Shown piece after piece: positions 43,590 to 56,215 of a stretch of DNA of 64,000 nt (positions are counted from its first letter, which is position 1; each line of letters begins with the position of its first letter). The stretch is taken from assembly GCA_963576475.1 (NCBI GenBank), contig OY754981.1:13652716-13716715 (forward strand). Direction: 5' to 3'. Below the pieces are notes generated by a model. That model ran no database searches. It saw nothing but the letters and a program-made list of their open reading frames with translations, and was not told the DNA's origin. Made by a program: the position numbers and the translations under genes. This stretch comes from Molanna angustata. Taxonomy: Eukaryota > Arthropoda > Insecta > Trichoptera > Molannidae.

Positions 43590-44070
43590 ATATAAAATGA
43601 TTTAACAATTGCAAAAATATTTTTTTTATTACAGGTAGGTATATTAAATAAAAAAAAGAAAAGAGTTAGGAAGAGTAGGTATATAAACTATTTAGGCATT
43701 CGAATCCGCAACAAAAACGAACTAATACTGACCGACCATTCATACAGAGTTTTATGCTATGTAGGTAATAATATTGTTACAAGTAGTAAGCACCGAAGTT
43801 TTACACCACAAACCATTGTAGGAATCACAAATTATGTATTTTTGGCGTGTAATAAGATGGGTTTATTGAAATAAAGCAATCTATTAAAACTACTTAAAGC
43901 GATGTGAAGTCAATTCGACACAATAAACAATGTATATTTTCATAACAATTACAGCGATGAGGACACTAAGAAGGAATAGAAGAAATCACATCATTTGAGA
44001 ATTATTTGATAGATATATAAATAATTGACAATATCTTGTTCCTATGAGAGAAACATAATAAAAATATTAT
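43590..44070. other. AT-rich intergenic stretch
   Basis: No recognised feature. Confidence 0.4.
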
Positions 44071-44074
44071 AGTG

Positions 44075-44291
44075 TACGTGCCTTGATTTCTCGGCTCTCC
44101 TATAATATTCCAACTTCGTCTCTATTGAAATATTAAAAATATCTCATAAAAATCACTAACTCCCGACAGGGAAAAATGTACTGTTTGCATGATATGCAAC
44201 TATAACATTTTTTTCAACAGATTTCTAATTATCTCAATAGAGACGAAGTTGGAATATTTATTGTAGGAGAACCGGGAAATCAAGGCACCTA
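44075..44291. mobile_element. MITE with GTGCCTTGATTTC inverted ends
   Basis: Arms of about 55 bp: GTGCCTTGATTTCTCGGCTC...CCAACTTCGTCTCTATTGA (from 44078) and the inverse ...TCAATAGAGACGAAGTTGGA...GAAATCAAGGCAC (to 44288). Possible TA duplications flank it (44075-44076 and 44290-44291), which would suggest a Tc1/mariner-type origin. No coding content. Confidence 0.65.
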
Positions 44292-44299
44292 CAGGGCTT

Positions 44300-44935
44300 A
44301 CGACCTGTCATCGGCTGGTTTACGTGATCACTTTATGCGCTTGCGCAACGTTCACCAATTATGCCTTTTTAATGAAATCCCTATCAATTCAATTTTGAAA
44401 GTTCTATATATTGTAATACTGTATTCAATATATAGAGTTCCTGGTAGAATGGTTCGCAGACATCAATTACTTCATGTTCCAACAAGTAGAACGAATATCA
44501 GGAAAAATTCCACAATTACACGCATATGCAGCCAATATAACAATACATTCTCAGCTGAGATAGACATATTCAACGCGAAATATTATATATTTAGACATGA
44601 TGTTCTGAAGGTGATGCGCAACCAATATCCCTCTGTCCTGTCCTCCTAGTCTCTCTTCTCTCATTTCTCTTCCCTTCCCTAGTTGTTGTATATGTGTATA
44701 TGTATCTATGTGTATGTATGTATGTGTGTGCGTGTACGTGTGTGTGATGGTGTGTATGAGTGTGTGTGTGAGGGTGTGTATGAAGGTGTGTGTATGAATT
44801 ATTTTTGACTTGTAAACTGTTATTTTTTTATATTATGTTATTGGAATGCTTTTTTTGGCTCTAACACTGTATAAATAATCTTGTATCATTAAACTGTAAA
44901 TGAGCTGTAGCTTCCTTAAGAAAATAAATAAATAA
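44300..44935 (+). pseudogene. LINE C-terminus and 3' UTR
   Basis: The plus frame 44335-44649 ends RMVRRHQLLHVPTSRTNIRK...DIFNAKYYIFRHDVLKVMRN, resembling the last 70 residues of Jockey/CR1-type RT proteins. The 3' UTR holds a TG-rich microsatellite (44690-44810) and ends AAATAAATAAATAATAAAA. The region before 44430 is probably interrupted (TATATATTGTAATACTGTAT). Confidence 0.65.
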
Positions 44936-45330
44936 TAAAATTATTGTACTATGCAAAACAAAACACATAATGTGGCGGACATATTGCCCGTAGACAATTT
45001 CTACCAGTCAACCACACTAGTAAATACAATAGTACCTACAAGCAAGTACAAAAATACAAAATAAACTGATAGTTATACATGACAATGAGAAATATAAAGT
45101 AAATAATACAAAAATGCAAAATTTTATACAAAAACATAATATATTAAAAAATGTCCAAAAATTGGAAAAGGATGGGTTGGGAAGGGATGAAGGATAAAGG
45201 AATTATAGGTATGAGGATAAGATGTGTGACTTCATAAGCTTCTTGAAAACCATTAAGCTAGGAGCTTCTCTTATACCATTGGGTAATTGGTTCCACAGCC
45301 GGGCTGCGTATATTGTGAAAAATAGAGGTA
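44936..45330 (-). pseudogene. Jockey/CR1-like LINE 3' end
   Basis: Inverse of an element end: GGCTGTGGAACCAATTACCC (minus) encoding AARLWNQLPNGIREAP, and the 3' UTR with GGGCAATATGTCCGCCACAT. Close to the copy at 25975-26365. Tail-to-tail with the plus LINE on its left. Confidence 0.75.
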
Positions 45331-46380
45331 GTAAATAACAAAGTTGCAAGTTGAATAGGTATTTGTTATAAACAAAATGTAAAGTATGTAAGACTACATA
45401 AATAGTTTTAATACATATTTAATGCTTTAAACTCAACCACAAATATAATATTATCTTGTTCTGATAAAAGAGTACTTTCAAACCAACATTCACTAGACAA
45501 TCAAGTGATTATAATAAATGAATCATGTTTTCGAACAAAAATAATTCCTACGTACCAAGTTATATAGGTATGAGACTGAATTACAAACGGGAGCCATTAT
45601 TTACTTGATGTTAACGGTTCAATATTATTATGATAAGTCTTCCCTCTGATGTAATATTTATAAGTTTGTGATCACTTCTGTTTGAACTTCTGGGGTAGGT
45701 ACATGGTACATACTTCATCAAGAATCACTGCTCCGCTCAAAAATGACAAAGCGTCCCTATCTAAGGCGTGGAAACCTTTGTAGTTGTAAAATCTTTTATA
45801 ATTTCATGAAATAATAATTAAACAATTCAAATAAAGTTAATTATCTTTACACTGAGGAGCATTGAAACTTTCGTCTCTTTACACAGCCTCGTTCAACAGA
45901 GATGAATTAATTATGTAGATGGTGAGCAAGGGACAATATCGCCCAAGAATAGAGCTATCCTCTCACTCGCTCTCAGTATCTTCCGTTGATAAAAGAAGTA
46001 GGTATGAAAGGTCAAGGTAGAATATTCAAATTCCAGGGGATGATGTTTAATTCAATCCTTTCAGTTTGACAACTCTTGTATTGTCGAGTGTTTCCATTTC
46101 AAAGACATGGTACACTCGCGTTCGATTTTTCCGCCAGTTACATTTTCGGGGAATTTTCATTTTTAAAAGAACCTTTGAAATGTAAAGGACGCTATGTACT
46201 ACGAAATTTATCGAGCTTTGTAAAGCCGCAAATTTACCTACAGGAATCCCGAATGAGTGTTTGGCTCAGACAGAATGCTCGGCTTTTCTAACGATCTTTG
46301 TCAAATGTGCTTGTGAACGATTATTTGAATCGTTTATTAAATGTAAATAGTCTGTGACTTATTCGTGATTTGATTATTTT
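45331..46380. other. AT-rich intergenic stretch
   Basis: No recognised gene. A plus 71-codon frame at 46076-46291 (FSASYIFGEFSFLKEPLKCK) is not recognised. Confidence 0.35.
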
Positions 46381-46384
46381 TTAC

Positions 46385-46510
46385 CGCTTTTCCAACTTCT
46401 TCAAGATGCGCGATATTTGTATGCCAGGTCTAAATTTTTCACGGGTTTTCCAACTTTGAACTCAAAAAACACCAAAACTTTGAAGCATACAGACACACGC
46501 ACAGACACCT
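46385..46510 (+). mobile_element. Relic of a Helitron-like family relative
   Basis: GGTCTAAATTTTTCACGGGT and TTTTCCAACTTTGAACTCAA, AAAAACACCAAAACTTTGAAGC, then CAGACACACGCACAGACACC parallel the first 200 bases of the units at 5116 and 5660 but with many changes. No ends recognised. Confidence 0.5.
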
Positions 46511-47260
46511 CTGAATAATTCCATATATGTAATAGTTAATTTGATCAGATGTATGTTGTTAATAATATAATTCTCTATCTACAATAAAACGCTACTTATT
46601 TAGTTAAAAAAAATCAAGAAGACCCAGCTTCGAGTACCAGAAGACGACCAAGAGTATTAATGAATCTGAAAATTGAATAAGAAGTTATAATCGGAATATT
46701 TAAGCGCAACTTTTGAGACCCGTTTCACTTAAATATGTTAAACAATAAAATTGTCCATACATGGACGGCCCAGCCTATAATACAGTTGTCACATAGAAAC
46801 CACCCACCTCAAACAGCCATGTATGTGGTATGTATTAATAACGATTGCGCCAAGATATGAGCCATCTTGTACGATAAGAGGAGGTTAAAAGCAAACGTGC
46901 CAAAGTCGTAGTGAGATTAATTTGAGAAAAATGCGAAAATATGATATCTATTAAATATATATCAAAAGCATAATTAGATTTCTTCAAAGTGCACATGCAA
47001 ATAAGTAAATAAAACTGCCACATGCTTCTTTTTTGCATCGGATGTGACCCACTTTATATCGCGTTCTGCTGATACTCTTATGTCAGAAAAAAAGCCAAAG
47101 GTTGAAGACGACCAGGTCCGTGTGACCATGTACCGGAATGCCGAAATGCTGAATTATTAAACATTTGTATTGGACGTTGTCAGGGATACAACATATAACC
47201 AAAATTTTGAAAATAATAAAGGCCTGTGAGAATATAGATTTGCTAACGAAAACAACACAT
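46511..47260. other. Unassigned AT-rich stretch
   Basis: No recognised coding or repeat structure. Confidence 0.35.
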
Positions 47261-47274
47261 CTAACAAACAAACA

Positions 47275-47465
47275 AACACACACACACACATCCCATCACG
47301 CCATATCCCTACCTTGTATACTTTTTTGCCAGGCGTTCATCGTTCATTCTCTCTACATGTCCAAACCAACGCAGAGGATTTATTTTCATTCTTCTCACAA
47401 TACCTCTTTCAATCTTGCATTCTCGTCTGATGTCCACATTCTTTATCCTATCATAGATTTGTAGG
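47275..47465 (-). pseudogene. LINE C-terminus (YPxRDMA family), internally deleted
   Basis: Minus strand: IYDRIKNVDIRRECKIERGI, KINPLRWFGHVERMNDERLA, then a jump to GGGATATGGCGTGATGGGATG and a (TG)n tail at 47276-47290. The part encoding the GRPRKGWHDHV region is deleted. Confidence 0.7.
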
Positions 47466-47529
47466 AGGGTTATATTTTAGATGGAATTGAGCCACATAAC
47501 CTTCTACTTTTTGTATCTCAAATGTTAAC

Positions 47530-47730
47530 TTGGGAAATCATCATCATTGGCCCTACAGTCCGTTGTGGGCCTTTGCCTCCTTCAGAATCCGTCGCCATTC
47601 CTCCCTGCACTCTGCGGCTCTCTTCCAGTTGGTAAGGCCCAGCGTTCGTACATCAGCCTCCACATCGTCCAGCCATCTCATTTTTGGTCTGCCTTTGCTT
47701 CTTCTTCCATCTGGTGTGGTGGGGAATAGA
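47530..47730 (-). pseudogene. RTE-like LINE extreme C-terminus
   Basis: Minus strand: TPDGRRSKGRPKMRWLDDVE, ADVRTLGLTNWKRAAECREE, WRRILKEAKAHNGL then stop. Different subfamily from the other RTE fragments by sequence. Confidence 0.75.
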
Positions 47731-48780
47731 AATCTTTAAATGAAAGAAATGGTTTGACTTACAGTTTTATTCCGAATATGATACAGCGTTCTTAAAAATT
47801 ATAATGAATAGACGTTCTAAATAAAATGTATAAACTTAAATACTCGGAGAATCGACGAAGGTCAGCATCTCGTATTTTAGTATTAAATCACTCGTAAGGT
47901 TCCTCGCGATCAACCTTACTTTTTGACAGTTTGCAAATGTTAGTTTACGCCGATGCGCATGCGCTAAGTACCTATTTAGATATGTCTCTGCAATGCAATT
48001 CTCATAGAAAAACGTCGTAGCATCTCCAGTTAGGAAGCCACGTAATCTCCTAACTTAAGTGAGCGACTGTGCAATGAAAACATGGTTAGTATTTAGAATT
48101 TAGTATTTAGGTAGGACTCTGCATTAGGACCTAAATGTTGTTTCTCTCAAGTAAATTATTCAAGACTGATTTATAGCACTATCTGTACAAAAATATAAAA
48201 TTCTTTTTACATCTTTGTATATATGTTGCATAAAATATTCTTTAATAAATATACAATTGACAATAATTTTTGACACAAATTTTAAACAATCCATATACGC
48301 AAAAATTTACGTGATGAATATTTAAAATTTACCCCCTGCTGCGAACCACACCCAGGAAGCTGTCACAGAAACCGAACATCTTACCCCTCTACTACTGCTA
48401 TTGATTTCTGTTCTTCACGTGTATAGTTAGCGAATAATTGAAATTAGTTGAAAACGATCGGGTTGTGGTCAACACTAAACTCTCGACTAGGTACATAGAA
48501 GTGTAAGTTTTTTCTTCTTGAAAGGTTGACAATCTCTAAATGCATTTTTATAAAGTATCTACATTTTAATTAGATTCCCAAACAAATTTTAGTTTCCCTG
48601 AGGACAAAAGTTTTCATTATGCACCATACACACAAAAACTCATAGTAAGCACTCTCTACACGATACCTGTTGGGAAATTGATGTAAAATATTGCTTTATC
48701 AATAAACCATGCATATATGTTGATGAGATGATGGATATATGTCTTCTCTTATTTTATTTCATTTATTTATTATAAACAAT
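47731..48780. other. AT-rich intergenic stretch
   Basis: No gene recognised. 48340-48400 (CCCCTGCTGCGAACCACACC...CAGAAACCGAACATCTTACC) resembles a decayed tRNA-like SINE head of family B on the minus strand. Confidence 0.35.
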
Positions 48781-48782
48781 AT

Positions 48783-48956
48783 AATATGTCCAATTCTGAT
48801 TCGTTTCAGAGTACGAAAACGTCTGTAACCAACGGGCGACCATGGATAAAAGGATTTTGTTCGCGCGGTGTGACGTAATGAGTCCCGTATAAATGCAAGC
48901 ACCTTTTTTACATTTCTCATGTACTAAAATTCAGACGAATCAGAATTGGACATATT
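48783..48956. mobile_element. MITE with 22 bp perfect terminal inverted repeats
   Basis: AATATGTCCAATTCTGATTC(GT) at 48783 and its exact inverse ending at 48956. The interior contains GGTGTGACGTAATGAGTCCC. A related, damaged copy lies at 29415-29573. Superfamily unknown; no clear duplication. Confidence 0.75.
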
Positions 48957-50320
48957 GAGGAAGTTACAAATACAATTACATACTAGAGGTAGAAGTTAAG
49001 TGCGTGTGTACATATGTGTGTGTATGTGTATTAATTATTGATCGAATCCATGAGGAAGATGATATAATAGTTTGTAGAGGACTACTTTTACATTCACAGT
49101 AATGGAGATTAAAAATATACAGATTTCTATAGAAAAACATACAATATCAATATGAAGTCAATAATAATTTTTAAGTCTGACGAAACCAAAATAGCAACAA
49201 TAAAAATTACTCTGAAACATCTATATCTGAAATCAAGAATTTGTTAGACTTTGCCTTATTATTATTGATTGATCATAGGTATAATATATATTTGTAAGGT
49301 TTATTCAATTTTTTTACGTTTTAGTTTCTGTTCTATAATATTTGTCATAAGTTTAGTGATTTTGTGAGAGAGAGAATCTGCTCCGCCAAAAAACTGCCTT
49401 GCAGTTTGGCGGGTAAATGAATTTGTACTATTTTATATTAAAAAATAAATACTTAAAAAAAAATAATTTACATAAATATATAGATGCTATTTTACCACTG
49501 CTATGTACTTTTTTCATATTATAAAGATGCAATATCACACATATTTTATTTTCTTTTTAGGTTGACAATATCTGAATTCAGTATTGAAGAGTGTATTTCT
49601 ATCCCGATTTTCCAGACCGTGAGAGCATTTTTAAAGTTTTAACAGGTGAAAACAGAGAAAAATTGAACCGTTGTCTAAGGAAAACTTATCAGCTCTAAGT
49701 AACTGTCCTATACGGATTACGGCACACACACAAAAACATCACGACGAAAATAAAAGGATGCCTTCTAGCTACATTATAGCAATTGAGAAATTGATGTAAA
49801 AAAATGCTTAAAATTGTGAAATCATGACTCTCCACTATTCTATAGTAGTGTAGAGTAAAAATGTTAGACGAATTAGTTTTTATTGTTGGAAATAAACATA
49901 AATAATAGAATATATTTTGCGATCCCTGTATTTTGGGAAGGTACCTACATCTCATAGAAATTACTTAGAGTATCTCGAAAAGCATCATTTTTTATTCTTT
50001 TGACTGTATCAAAGTCTCAGAAGACATCTTCAATGTGCAATAGAACGGATGCATCTCAAAAATATACAGAGCAAATGGACCTACTTCCTTTGAAAATTAC
50101 CACACAGCTCACATCAATTCGGATGAAATTTCTTCTTTAAAATCCTTGGTGTATTTGCTAGCTCTTTATTAAAACCATTAAATAATATTGTATACCGACG
50201 TTCAAAAACTTTCCTGTTTTAATGACGTCTATATGACGTCTGAAGTTATTACTAATATATAAAAGGTAGGTATTTATATGAAGGATTTATAAAAATTATT
50301 GTTAACAAACATCAAATATC
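48957..50320. other. AT-rich intergenic stretch
   Basis: No recognised gene. 49800-49872 carries the short dispersed motif noted at 16090 and 33828. Confidence 0.35.
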
Positions 50321-50324
50321 TACT

Positions 50325-50820
50325 ATCGTTTTATTTATTTATTTATTATTTCCATCAACGGCTAAATAGCCTTTTACAAAGACATACTGAAAAAATAGTA
50401 CAAACACGTTTAATACATACAATAATATTATTAAATGAAAACAAAAAGAGATGTATATATGTACGAAATACCTATCAGAATATTTTTTTGCATACTAAAT
50501 AAACATTTTTAAAGAAATAAACCGAAAACAAAAAGAAACAAAACAAATAGCATAAATAAATTACATATATATACCTAGGTATAAAGTAAATCCAAAAGTG
50601 TCATTAAAAAATAATGAAACATAAAAAACAGGTAAAAAATAAGCCATGAAACAAAATATAAAAAAGAGATGCCTAAAAATATGTAGGTACATATTTATCC
50701 ATACAATATGCAATACATAAAATATATAGATGCAGAAACAAAATTATATATATAAAAATAAAAAAAAAATAATATAAATAACCAGCAAACAACAAAGTAA
50801 CGTAAAAATAGATTACAAGA
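50325..50820 (-). repeat. LINE 3' UTR fragment
   Basis: TTTTATTTATTTATTTATTA followed by CATCAACGGCTAAATAGCCT is the inverse of a LINE 3' end with (AAAT)n tail. The upstream part is A-rich and non-coding; its limit is unclear. Confidence 0.45.
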
Positions 50821-51440
50821 GAGATAGAAAAAGAGTACCTATACAAGATAAAAGATAGTCCCATACAATAAACCATAAATTCGAAATAAAAAAGTAAATA
50901 AAACAATAATAACACATTATAACGAAATAAAATTGACATTTTGCATCAAGAAATATTGATTCAATAAGTTTTGATATTTTGACAATGACAAGTAATAAAA
51001 TATCGCCTAGACTGGAGTATGCATTACCCAAATAATGAATCCGTGCTATTTATTGGTGAATAATATTGTTGCAGTGTACGTGCGATAGAATAATAAAAAG
51101 GTACCGTTTGCCTGTTAGAACGTTTTGGAGCATATTATTTATTTATTAATTACAAAAATCCAGTAGAGTACAAAAATATTGATAATACTTACTCGTATCG
51201 TATGGTGTAACAGATTATAGTCATGGTTCCAGCGCTGAGAGCCAGTCCACCGCCTCTGGTTTCGCCTCGTATATATCTTGGAGGCTTCCACTAAATTATA
51301 ATAATAATAATAATGTTACAATAATTTGAAAAATATATCTACAATATTATATAAAATGCTGATAAAGAATCAATGGCGTCTTATCGATAGAACATGGCCA
51401 TGTTATTTTTTTTTATTAAAAATAAATTAAAGCTGCTCAT
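50821..51440. other. AT-rich intergenic stretch
   Basis: No recognised feature. Short AT-driven frames only. Confidence 0.35.
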
Positions 51441-51444
51441 CTCT

Positions 51445-52160
51445 CCTGCGGAGCAAGTCTGGTCATCAGACGAAATCAAAACCATCCATGTTTACCCATA
51501 TCATGTATATAATGAATATTCTCATTTAGGTGACATTTTTATGCTGTACAAATACAAATATAAACAGACGATATGCACATTTTTTTATGAGAGAAACAAC
51601 CTGTGATATTTCAGTACGGATTTGTATATTTTCGATTGTAGAAATGTTTGTTTTTTTTGTATATCTTTTTTGTTTATTTATAATTTACATGACACTACTG
51701 CTATTTTTTTTTCTATTAATAATACTTTTTTTATTTAATGTTTAGGTTGATTTTGAGTCTATATGTACATCATTTTTTTTATGTTTGCATACGTAATTGA
51801 TATTTTTAATTTTTTAATTTAGTGTTTTTAATTTTTGAATTTACTGTTTTGTTTTTTTTGGATCCTTATGTATAAATTTTTTTTATGTTTGCTTACATCT
51901 ATTTTTTATTTTTTATTTTTTGTCTTATTGTTTAGGTTTAAGTTTTTTTTTGTTTGTTTACCTTATAGCTTTTTTTATTTATTATTATCATCAATATGTG
52001 TTTTTATCTATGTATGTATGTAAAAGGCATTTTATGCCGTTTATAAATAAATAAATAAATTAATTAATAATTATCTCATGATATTATAGAACTCCATAAA
52101 ATAATTATGTATATCCATGATATGGGTAAACATAGATGGTTTTGATTTCTTCGGTAGACC
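51445..52160. mobile_element. GGGGGGCAAGTCTGG MITE, split by a LINE 3' fragment
   Basis: The left half is 51449-51513 (GCAAGTCTGGTCATCAGACG...CCCATATCATGTATATAAT) and the right half 52068-52160 (ATTATCTCATGATATTATAG...CCATGATATGGGTAAACATA). The interrupting block 51514-52067 is a plus-strand LINE 3' UTR with tail TTTATAAATAAATAAATAAA. Confidence 0.65.
51514..52067 (+). repeat. LINE 3' UTR inserted in a MITE
   Basis: T-rich, non-coding block ending GGCATTTTATGCCGTTTATA then (AAAT)n. GGCATTTTATGCC forms a small stem. The frames inside are poly-Phe/Leu shadows. Confidence 0.5.
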
Positions 52161-52161
52161 T

Positions 52162-52345
52162 GGGGGGCAAGTCTGGTCCAACCGGCGAAATCAAAACCCT
52201 AGTAATTACCCATATCATGGATATAATTATCTTACGGAGTTCTAAACTATCTAAAGATATTATAGAACTCCAAATAATAATTATATACATGATTTGGGTA
52301 ATCGTGAGGGTTTTGATTTCGCCGGTTGTACTAGACTTGCCCCCC
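52162..52345. mobile_element. GGGGGGCAAGTCTGG palindromic MITE, complete
   Basis: GGGGGGCAAGTCTGGTCCAA to TAGACTTGCCCCCC, palindromic around AAAGATATTATAGAACTCC. It lies beside the right half of another copy, so two copies inserted next to each other. Confidence 0.85.
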
Positions 52346-52564
52346 AGATTTGCCACCCTGATTAGACTGAAAAAATATATAAAGTTTTTTATTTAATCAC
52401 TTGTGGTTACTGTCCTGTGATTATTTTCAGTAAAATCTCAAGACAGTGATTAATAATTATGCCATCGATATTTTTTTGTTACAACATTTAAGGACGAAGC
52501 TTTTTCTTATATTTTTATTCCAGTCTGAGATTGATTTCATTTCGTTGAAAATTGTCAAGATCAT

Positions 52565-52990
52565 CATCAAAAGTCTCAATACTATGGATTGGTTTGCAGA
52601 AGAAGTCTACATCTCGCTTTCCACTTCTCTCTATCTTTTGCAGCCCTCTTCAGTTCAACATATGTGGCGCAGTTCATGTCCTCGCACACCTGGGCCAAAT
52701 ACTCCCGTCGGGGGCGCCCCCTGTGGTTTGTCCCCTCAACCATTCCCTCCATTAGGTCATGTAGGAGACCCTCGTGGCGCAAGATGTGACCAATCCAGCG
52801 AGCACGTCTCTCGGAGATGGTTTTGAGTAGGTGTCTGCCTTCTTCAACTCTGTTGAGAACCTCGGCATTCGTGATGTGGTCCCTCCAGGAAATTCCCAGT
52901 ATTCTTCTGTAACACCACATCTCGAAAGCCTCAAGTCTACTTCTGCCTCTTTCGGTAAGACACCATGTCTCACAGCCATACATCAGTATG
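52565..52990 (-). pseudogene. RTE-like LINE C-terminus
   Basis: The minus frame 52582-52983 (133 codons): MYGCETWCLTERGRSRLEAF, EMWCYRRILGISWRDHITNA, EVLNRVEEGRHLLKTISERR, WIGHILRHEGLLHDLMEGMV, NHRGRPRREYLAQVCEDMNC then stop. It is related to, but not the same subfamily as, 42920-43561. No RT core. Confidence 0.85.
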
Positions 52991-54770
52991 TCAAGATAAA
53001 TTAATATTAATTATGAGATCTTTTCGGTCTAGAGATTTCGAAACAAAAACGTAAAATTAGTTTTTATTTTCGCAGAACACATTAGATAATAAAAATATTA
53101 TACATAAGAAAGAATATGTACTCGTGTAATAAAAAAGTTATATTAAAAGTGTATATAATGATGTCAGTTTTAAAAATAAAATACATACTTTATTTACTTA
53201 TGTATAAATAAATAAATAAATAAATAATTCTATGTGGAGTACCTTATGAAGACTTAAATGATTTTTTTATAGAAACAAGAATAAAAAGAATATACATAAA
53301 TAAGTGTCTACTTAAATCATTTTAAATATTAAATTGAGTAGGTATAAAAATTATATTCTTGAAATCAAAATTACATGTATGAAAAAACATATTCATGTAT
53401 TATACATCTTTTGCTACTTCCACCACCACCCGCTCTGCATATATGTTATCGGCCTCAGAACGCCAAGAACAAACGAACGCCAAGAACGCTCAGAACGTGA
53501 ACGACAAGAAAAAAATGCATTGCAAGAAAAATAGCTCACGGAGCCCTCTAGATTAGCAATCTCGGCACCATAGTGCAAAAGAACAATCGACGAATGTGAA
53601 TGGAAGATTCACACTCGTGGACTTTTTAAAGATCTTTTTAAATAAGAACTTTTTCTTTTTAAAGATCTTTTTAAATAAGAACCATCAGGGGTCTGACCAA
53701 GATCTTTATAAAAAATTAACGTACTGGGAATCTTACAATAGGAAGGTTTCATAACTATGACAAAACTTCTTAAAGGCTTTAAAATTGTGTTCTATTCTAT
53801 TCGACATTTACAGAATCCCGAGCTGATTAATATAAATACATAGCTCAGAGCAATGACTACTTCGGTAGACTTCTTAAGACGGCCTTGTTTCGTAGAGCCA
53901 ACAAATAACCAACAGCGCCCTTGTACTGATCTTGTATCACTAAAAGGCTCTTTATATTTTTTACGGCGAAGGCCGATTTTTCTAATGATATTAATAACAA
54001 TTAACCACTACACTCAATTATTATTATTACCATTTTACACTTCCTCAAAAGAATTAGCAGATGAATGCATAAATTGTAAATTATTTAAAAGAGCAAAATA
54101 AAATGCAACAAACGCATCATCAAGCTTTCAATTGGGAATAGTTCACCCATCCAGATACTTAACATATCAAAGGATTAGGCTCTGAGGAGGTCTCTATACT
54201 ACCTAACAACCCTACTGATTCCCGAATATTAACGTTTAAAAAATCTGTTATTATTAAGTTTTGGATAAATCTAAAATTTCTAAATTACTGATTAACGATT
54301 TTGGAATAATGCCAGTGTAATTATTATTATTATCAAAGTATTCAAACATATTTTTTAAATTATAATGAAACTCATCATTCATCACACTAAAATAGTTATA
54401 AAAAATCTAAGGAATGAAGACTAAAAAAAAATAAGAATGAAATGAGCGAATAAAGAATTCAGATTTGTTAACTAATGAAAAAATGGTTTAACTTCGAAAA
54501 AGTGATACTTAGGTATAAAAGACATTTTACTTATTAGCTATGGAGCTCCATCAAGAATATTATCCATTGAGAAGTTAAATAAATTTGATGGCAAAACCCA
54601 TCATAACCATATCTTTATATTTAAAAATGGATGTTGGTATATTGTATGTATATACTCGTATGTGGCCGATGAACTCCTATACAACCCATATGAATGCGAT
54701 AAAACTTTGGGGTTTTGTTTAGCGCACACCATAGAACGTTTATGATTTTAAGACATATAACACTAAATAA
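52991..54770. other. AT-rich intergenic stretch
   Basis: No recognised gene. (AAAT)n at 53203-53227 may mark an old LINE end. 53455-53515 contains an imperfect repeat of AACGCCAAGAAC. 53605-53690 contains two tandem copies of a CTTTTTAAAGATCTTTTTAA-type unit. Confidence 0.35.
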
Positions 54771-54779
54771 TGTAGTGAC

Positions 54780-54910
54780 TGAAAACATGATATACTATCT
54801 ATCATGATATACTATAAAACATGTTATACTATCTATATCATGATATACTTTAAAACATGATATACTATATATCATATACTTACTATCTATCTATATACAT
54901 ACTATCTATA
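54780..54910. repeat. Tandem repeat of CATGATATACTAT units
   Basis: Five or so imperfect units of CATGATATACTATCTAT and TTAAAACATGATATACT, turning into CTATCTATATACATA at the right. Simple tandem repeat. Confidence 0.7.
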
Positions 54911-56025
54911 AAAGGGCTAATACTTGCATTCTAAGAACTTATCTGACAATTTTGAACATTCACTTTGATTTTATGGACACTTTAAGCAGATAAATGAGTA
55001 ATTTTAAAATATATTTTTAAAAACGATGTTTTTGATAACTTTTTTAGGGGATTTCATGATTCTTAGAGAAATGCTGAAAATACTTATGGTATTTTATTTA
55101 GAAACACACTTTTAAACATATTTGAGAATTTCATTTTCAAATTGGGGTGCTTAGTTTTATATTTAATTATTTATTCATATAAACATTGATGACATTACAA
55201 TAATTATTGAATATGCAATGCCCCACGAGGCAAAAAACCTGTGCACTCGAGACAGTGACACTGTATTAGTTGATGCCAACATCAGTCGTAAATAAAATGT
55301 GATAATATGACAAACAACAATGGAAATAAAATAAAAATAAAAACATTTACAAAAAAACATAATATAAAAAAAATTGCACTAATATACTTAGAGCAAAATA
55401 AAGTATGGAGTCGAAAGCTATGTGTGAAAAATCTCCTCTGCATATGTCCCCTTAAATCATTTATAAAAAATGAATTTACAAAAAAAAAACAATTGGAATT
55501 CACTCTTCCGGTGATGTGTTAAACGTTTCGCAGCAAAATCTGCATAAGATAGAAGGGACAAGGGTCTAAAGTCTGAAGGGACGGAACAGAGTGAAGATAA
55601 GAAACTATCTGTTTGAGCTTATTCAAACATATTTCATTTTCTGCATTTTTTTCATCATTCTACAACTAATTATATATTCCAAAATTCTCATTCATTTTTA
55701 CACCCTTTTTTTATCTTCACTTGTCTGTCTGTCCTGGGATTTTGCAATCGATTTTTAACTGTTTAACTTCCCGACCAGTAAAAGTTCTTAAACTTTCATA
55801 GTTTGTGTATTTCCGATGACAATGCATATTAAAACTGTTTTCAGCTTGTGGAGTCTGATATTTTGATAAAATTGAATATTTTTATTGTTTCATAAAAAGT
55901 TAATAAAGCTATGCGTTTTCGGCTGAGTGTTGATAAAATTTGAATTTTACTCGGTTAGATACAACAATAATATTTTAGTGTTTTTTAATGTTTTATTTTT
56001 ATTTTAATATATGATATTACTTCTC
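54911..56025. other. AT-rich stretch, possibly with an old LINE 3' part
   Basis: 55165-55290 (TTATTTATTCATATAAACAT...GCAATGCCCCACGAGGCAAA) looks like the inverse of a LINE 3' end. Otherwise no feature recognised. Confidence 0.3.
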
Positions 56026-56027
56026 GG

Positions 56028-56215
56028 GCAACTAACAGGTAATAATATGTCAAATATTAATTTAAGACGCACTCAATAACAAATTCCCACATTCTGGAGA
56101 CTTACGATATTAATCGTCTCACAGATCCAGACTGAAAACACAATTGAAAACTGGGTCTGCACCGGGAATCGAACCCGGCACCTTTGGATCAGATACCCAA
56201 TCAACTAAAACAGGT
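56028..56215 (-). repeat. tRNA-derived SINE, family A, fullest copy
   Basis: On the minus strand: head TTTTAGTTGATTGGGTATCT (A box) and GGTGCCGGGTTCGATTCCCG (B box), body ...GAGACGATTAATATCGTAAG, 3' part ...CTGTTAGTTGCCCGAGAAGT. The T-arm is well preserved but the acceptor stem is not, so it is a SINE. A matching 3' scrap (GTTAGTTGCCCGAGAA) lies in the opposite direction at about 61880-61920. Confidence 0.8.

Noticed and set aside
51514..52023. Phe/Leu-rich frames resembling membrane proteins (also 50673-51031 and 59149-59334)
   Set aside because: They are translations of T-rich LINE 3' UTR or AT-rich DNA, with no balanced composition or homology.
56150..56215. Possible tRNA gene with GGGTTCGATTCCCG
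   Set aside because: No matching acceptor or anticodon stem, and two other copies with the same body show it is a SINE.
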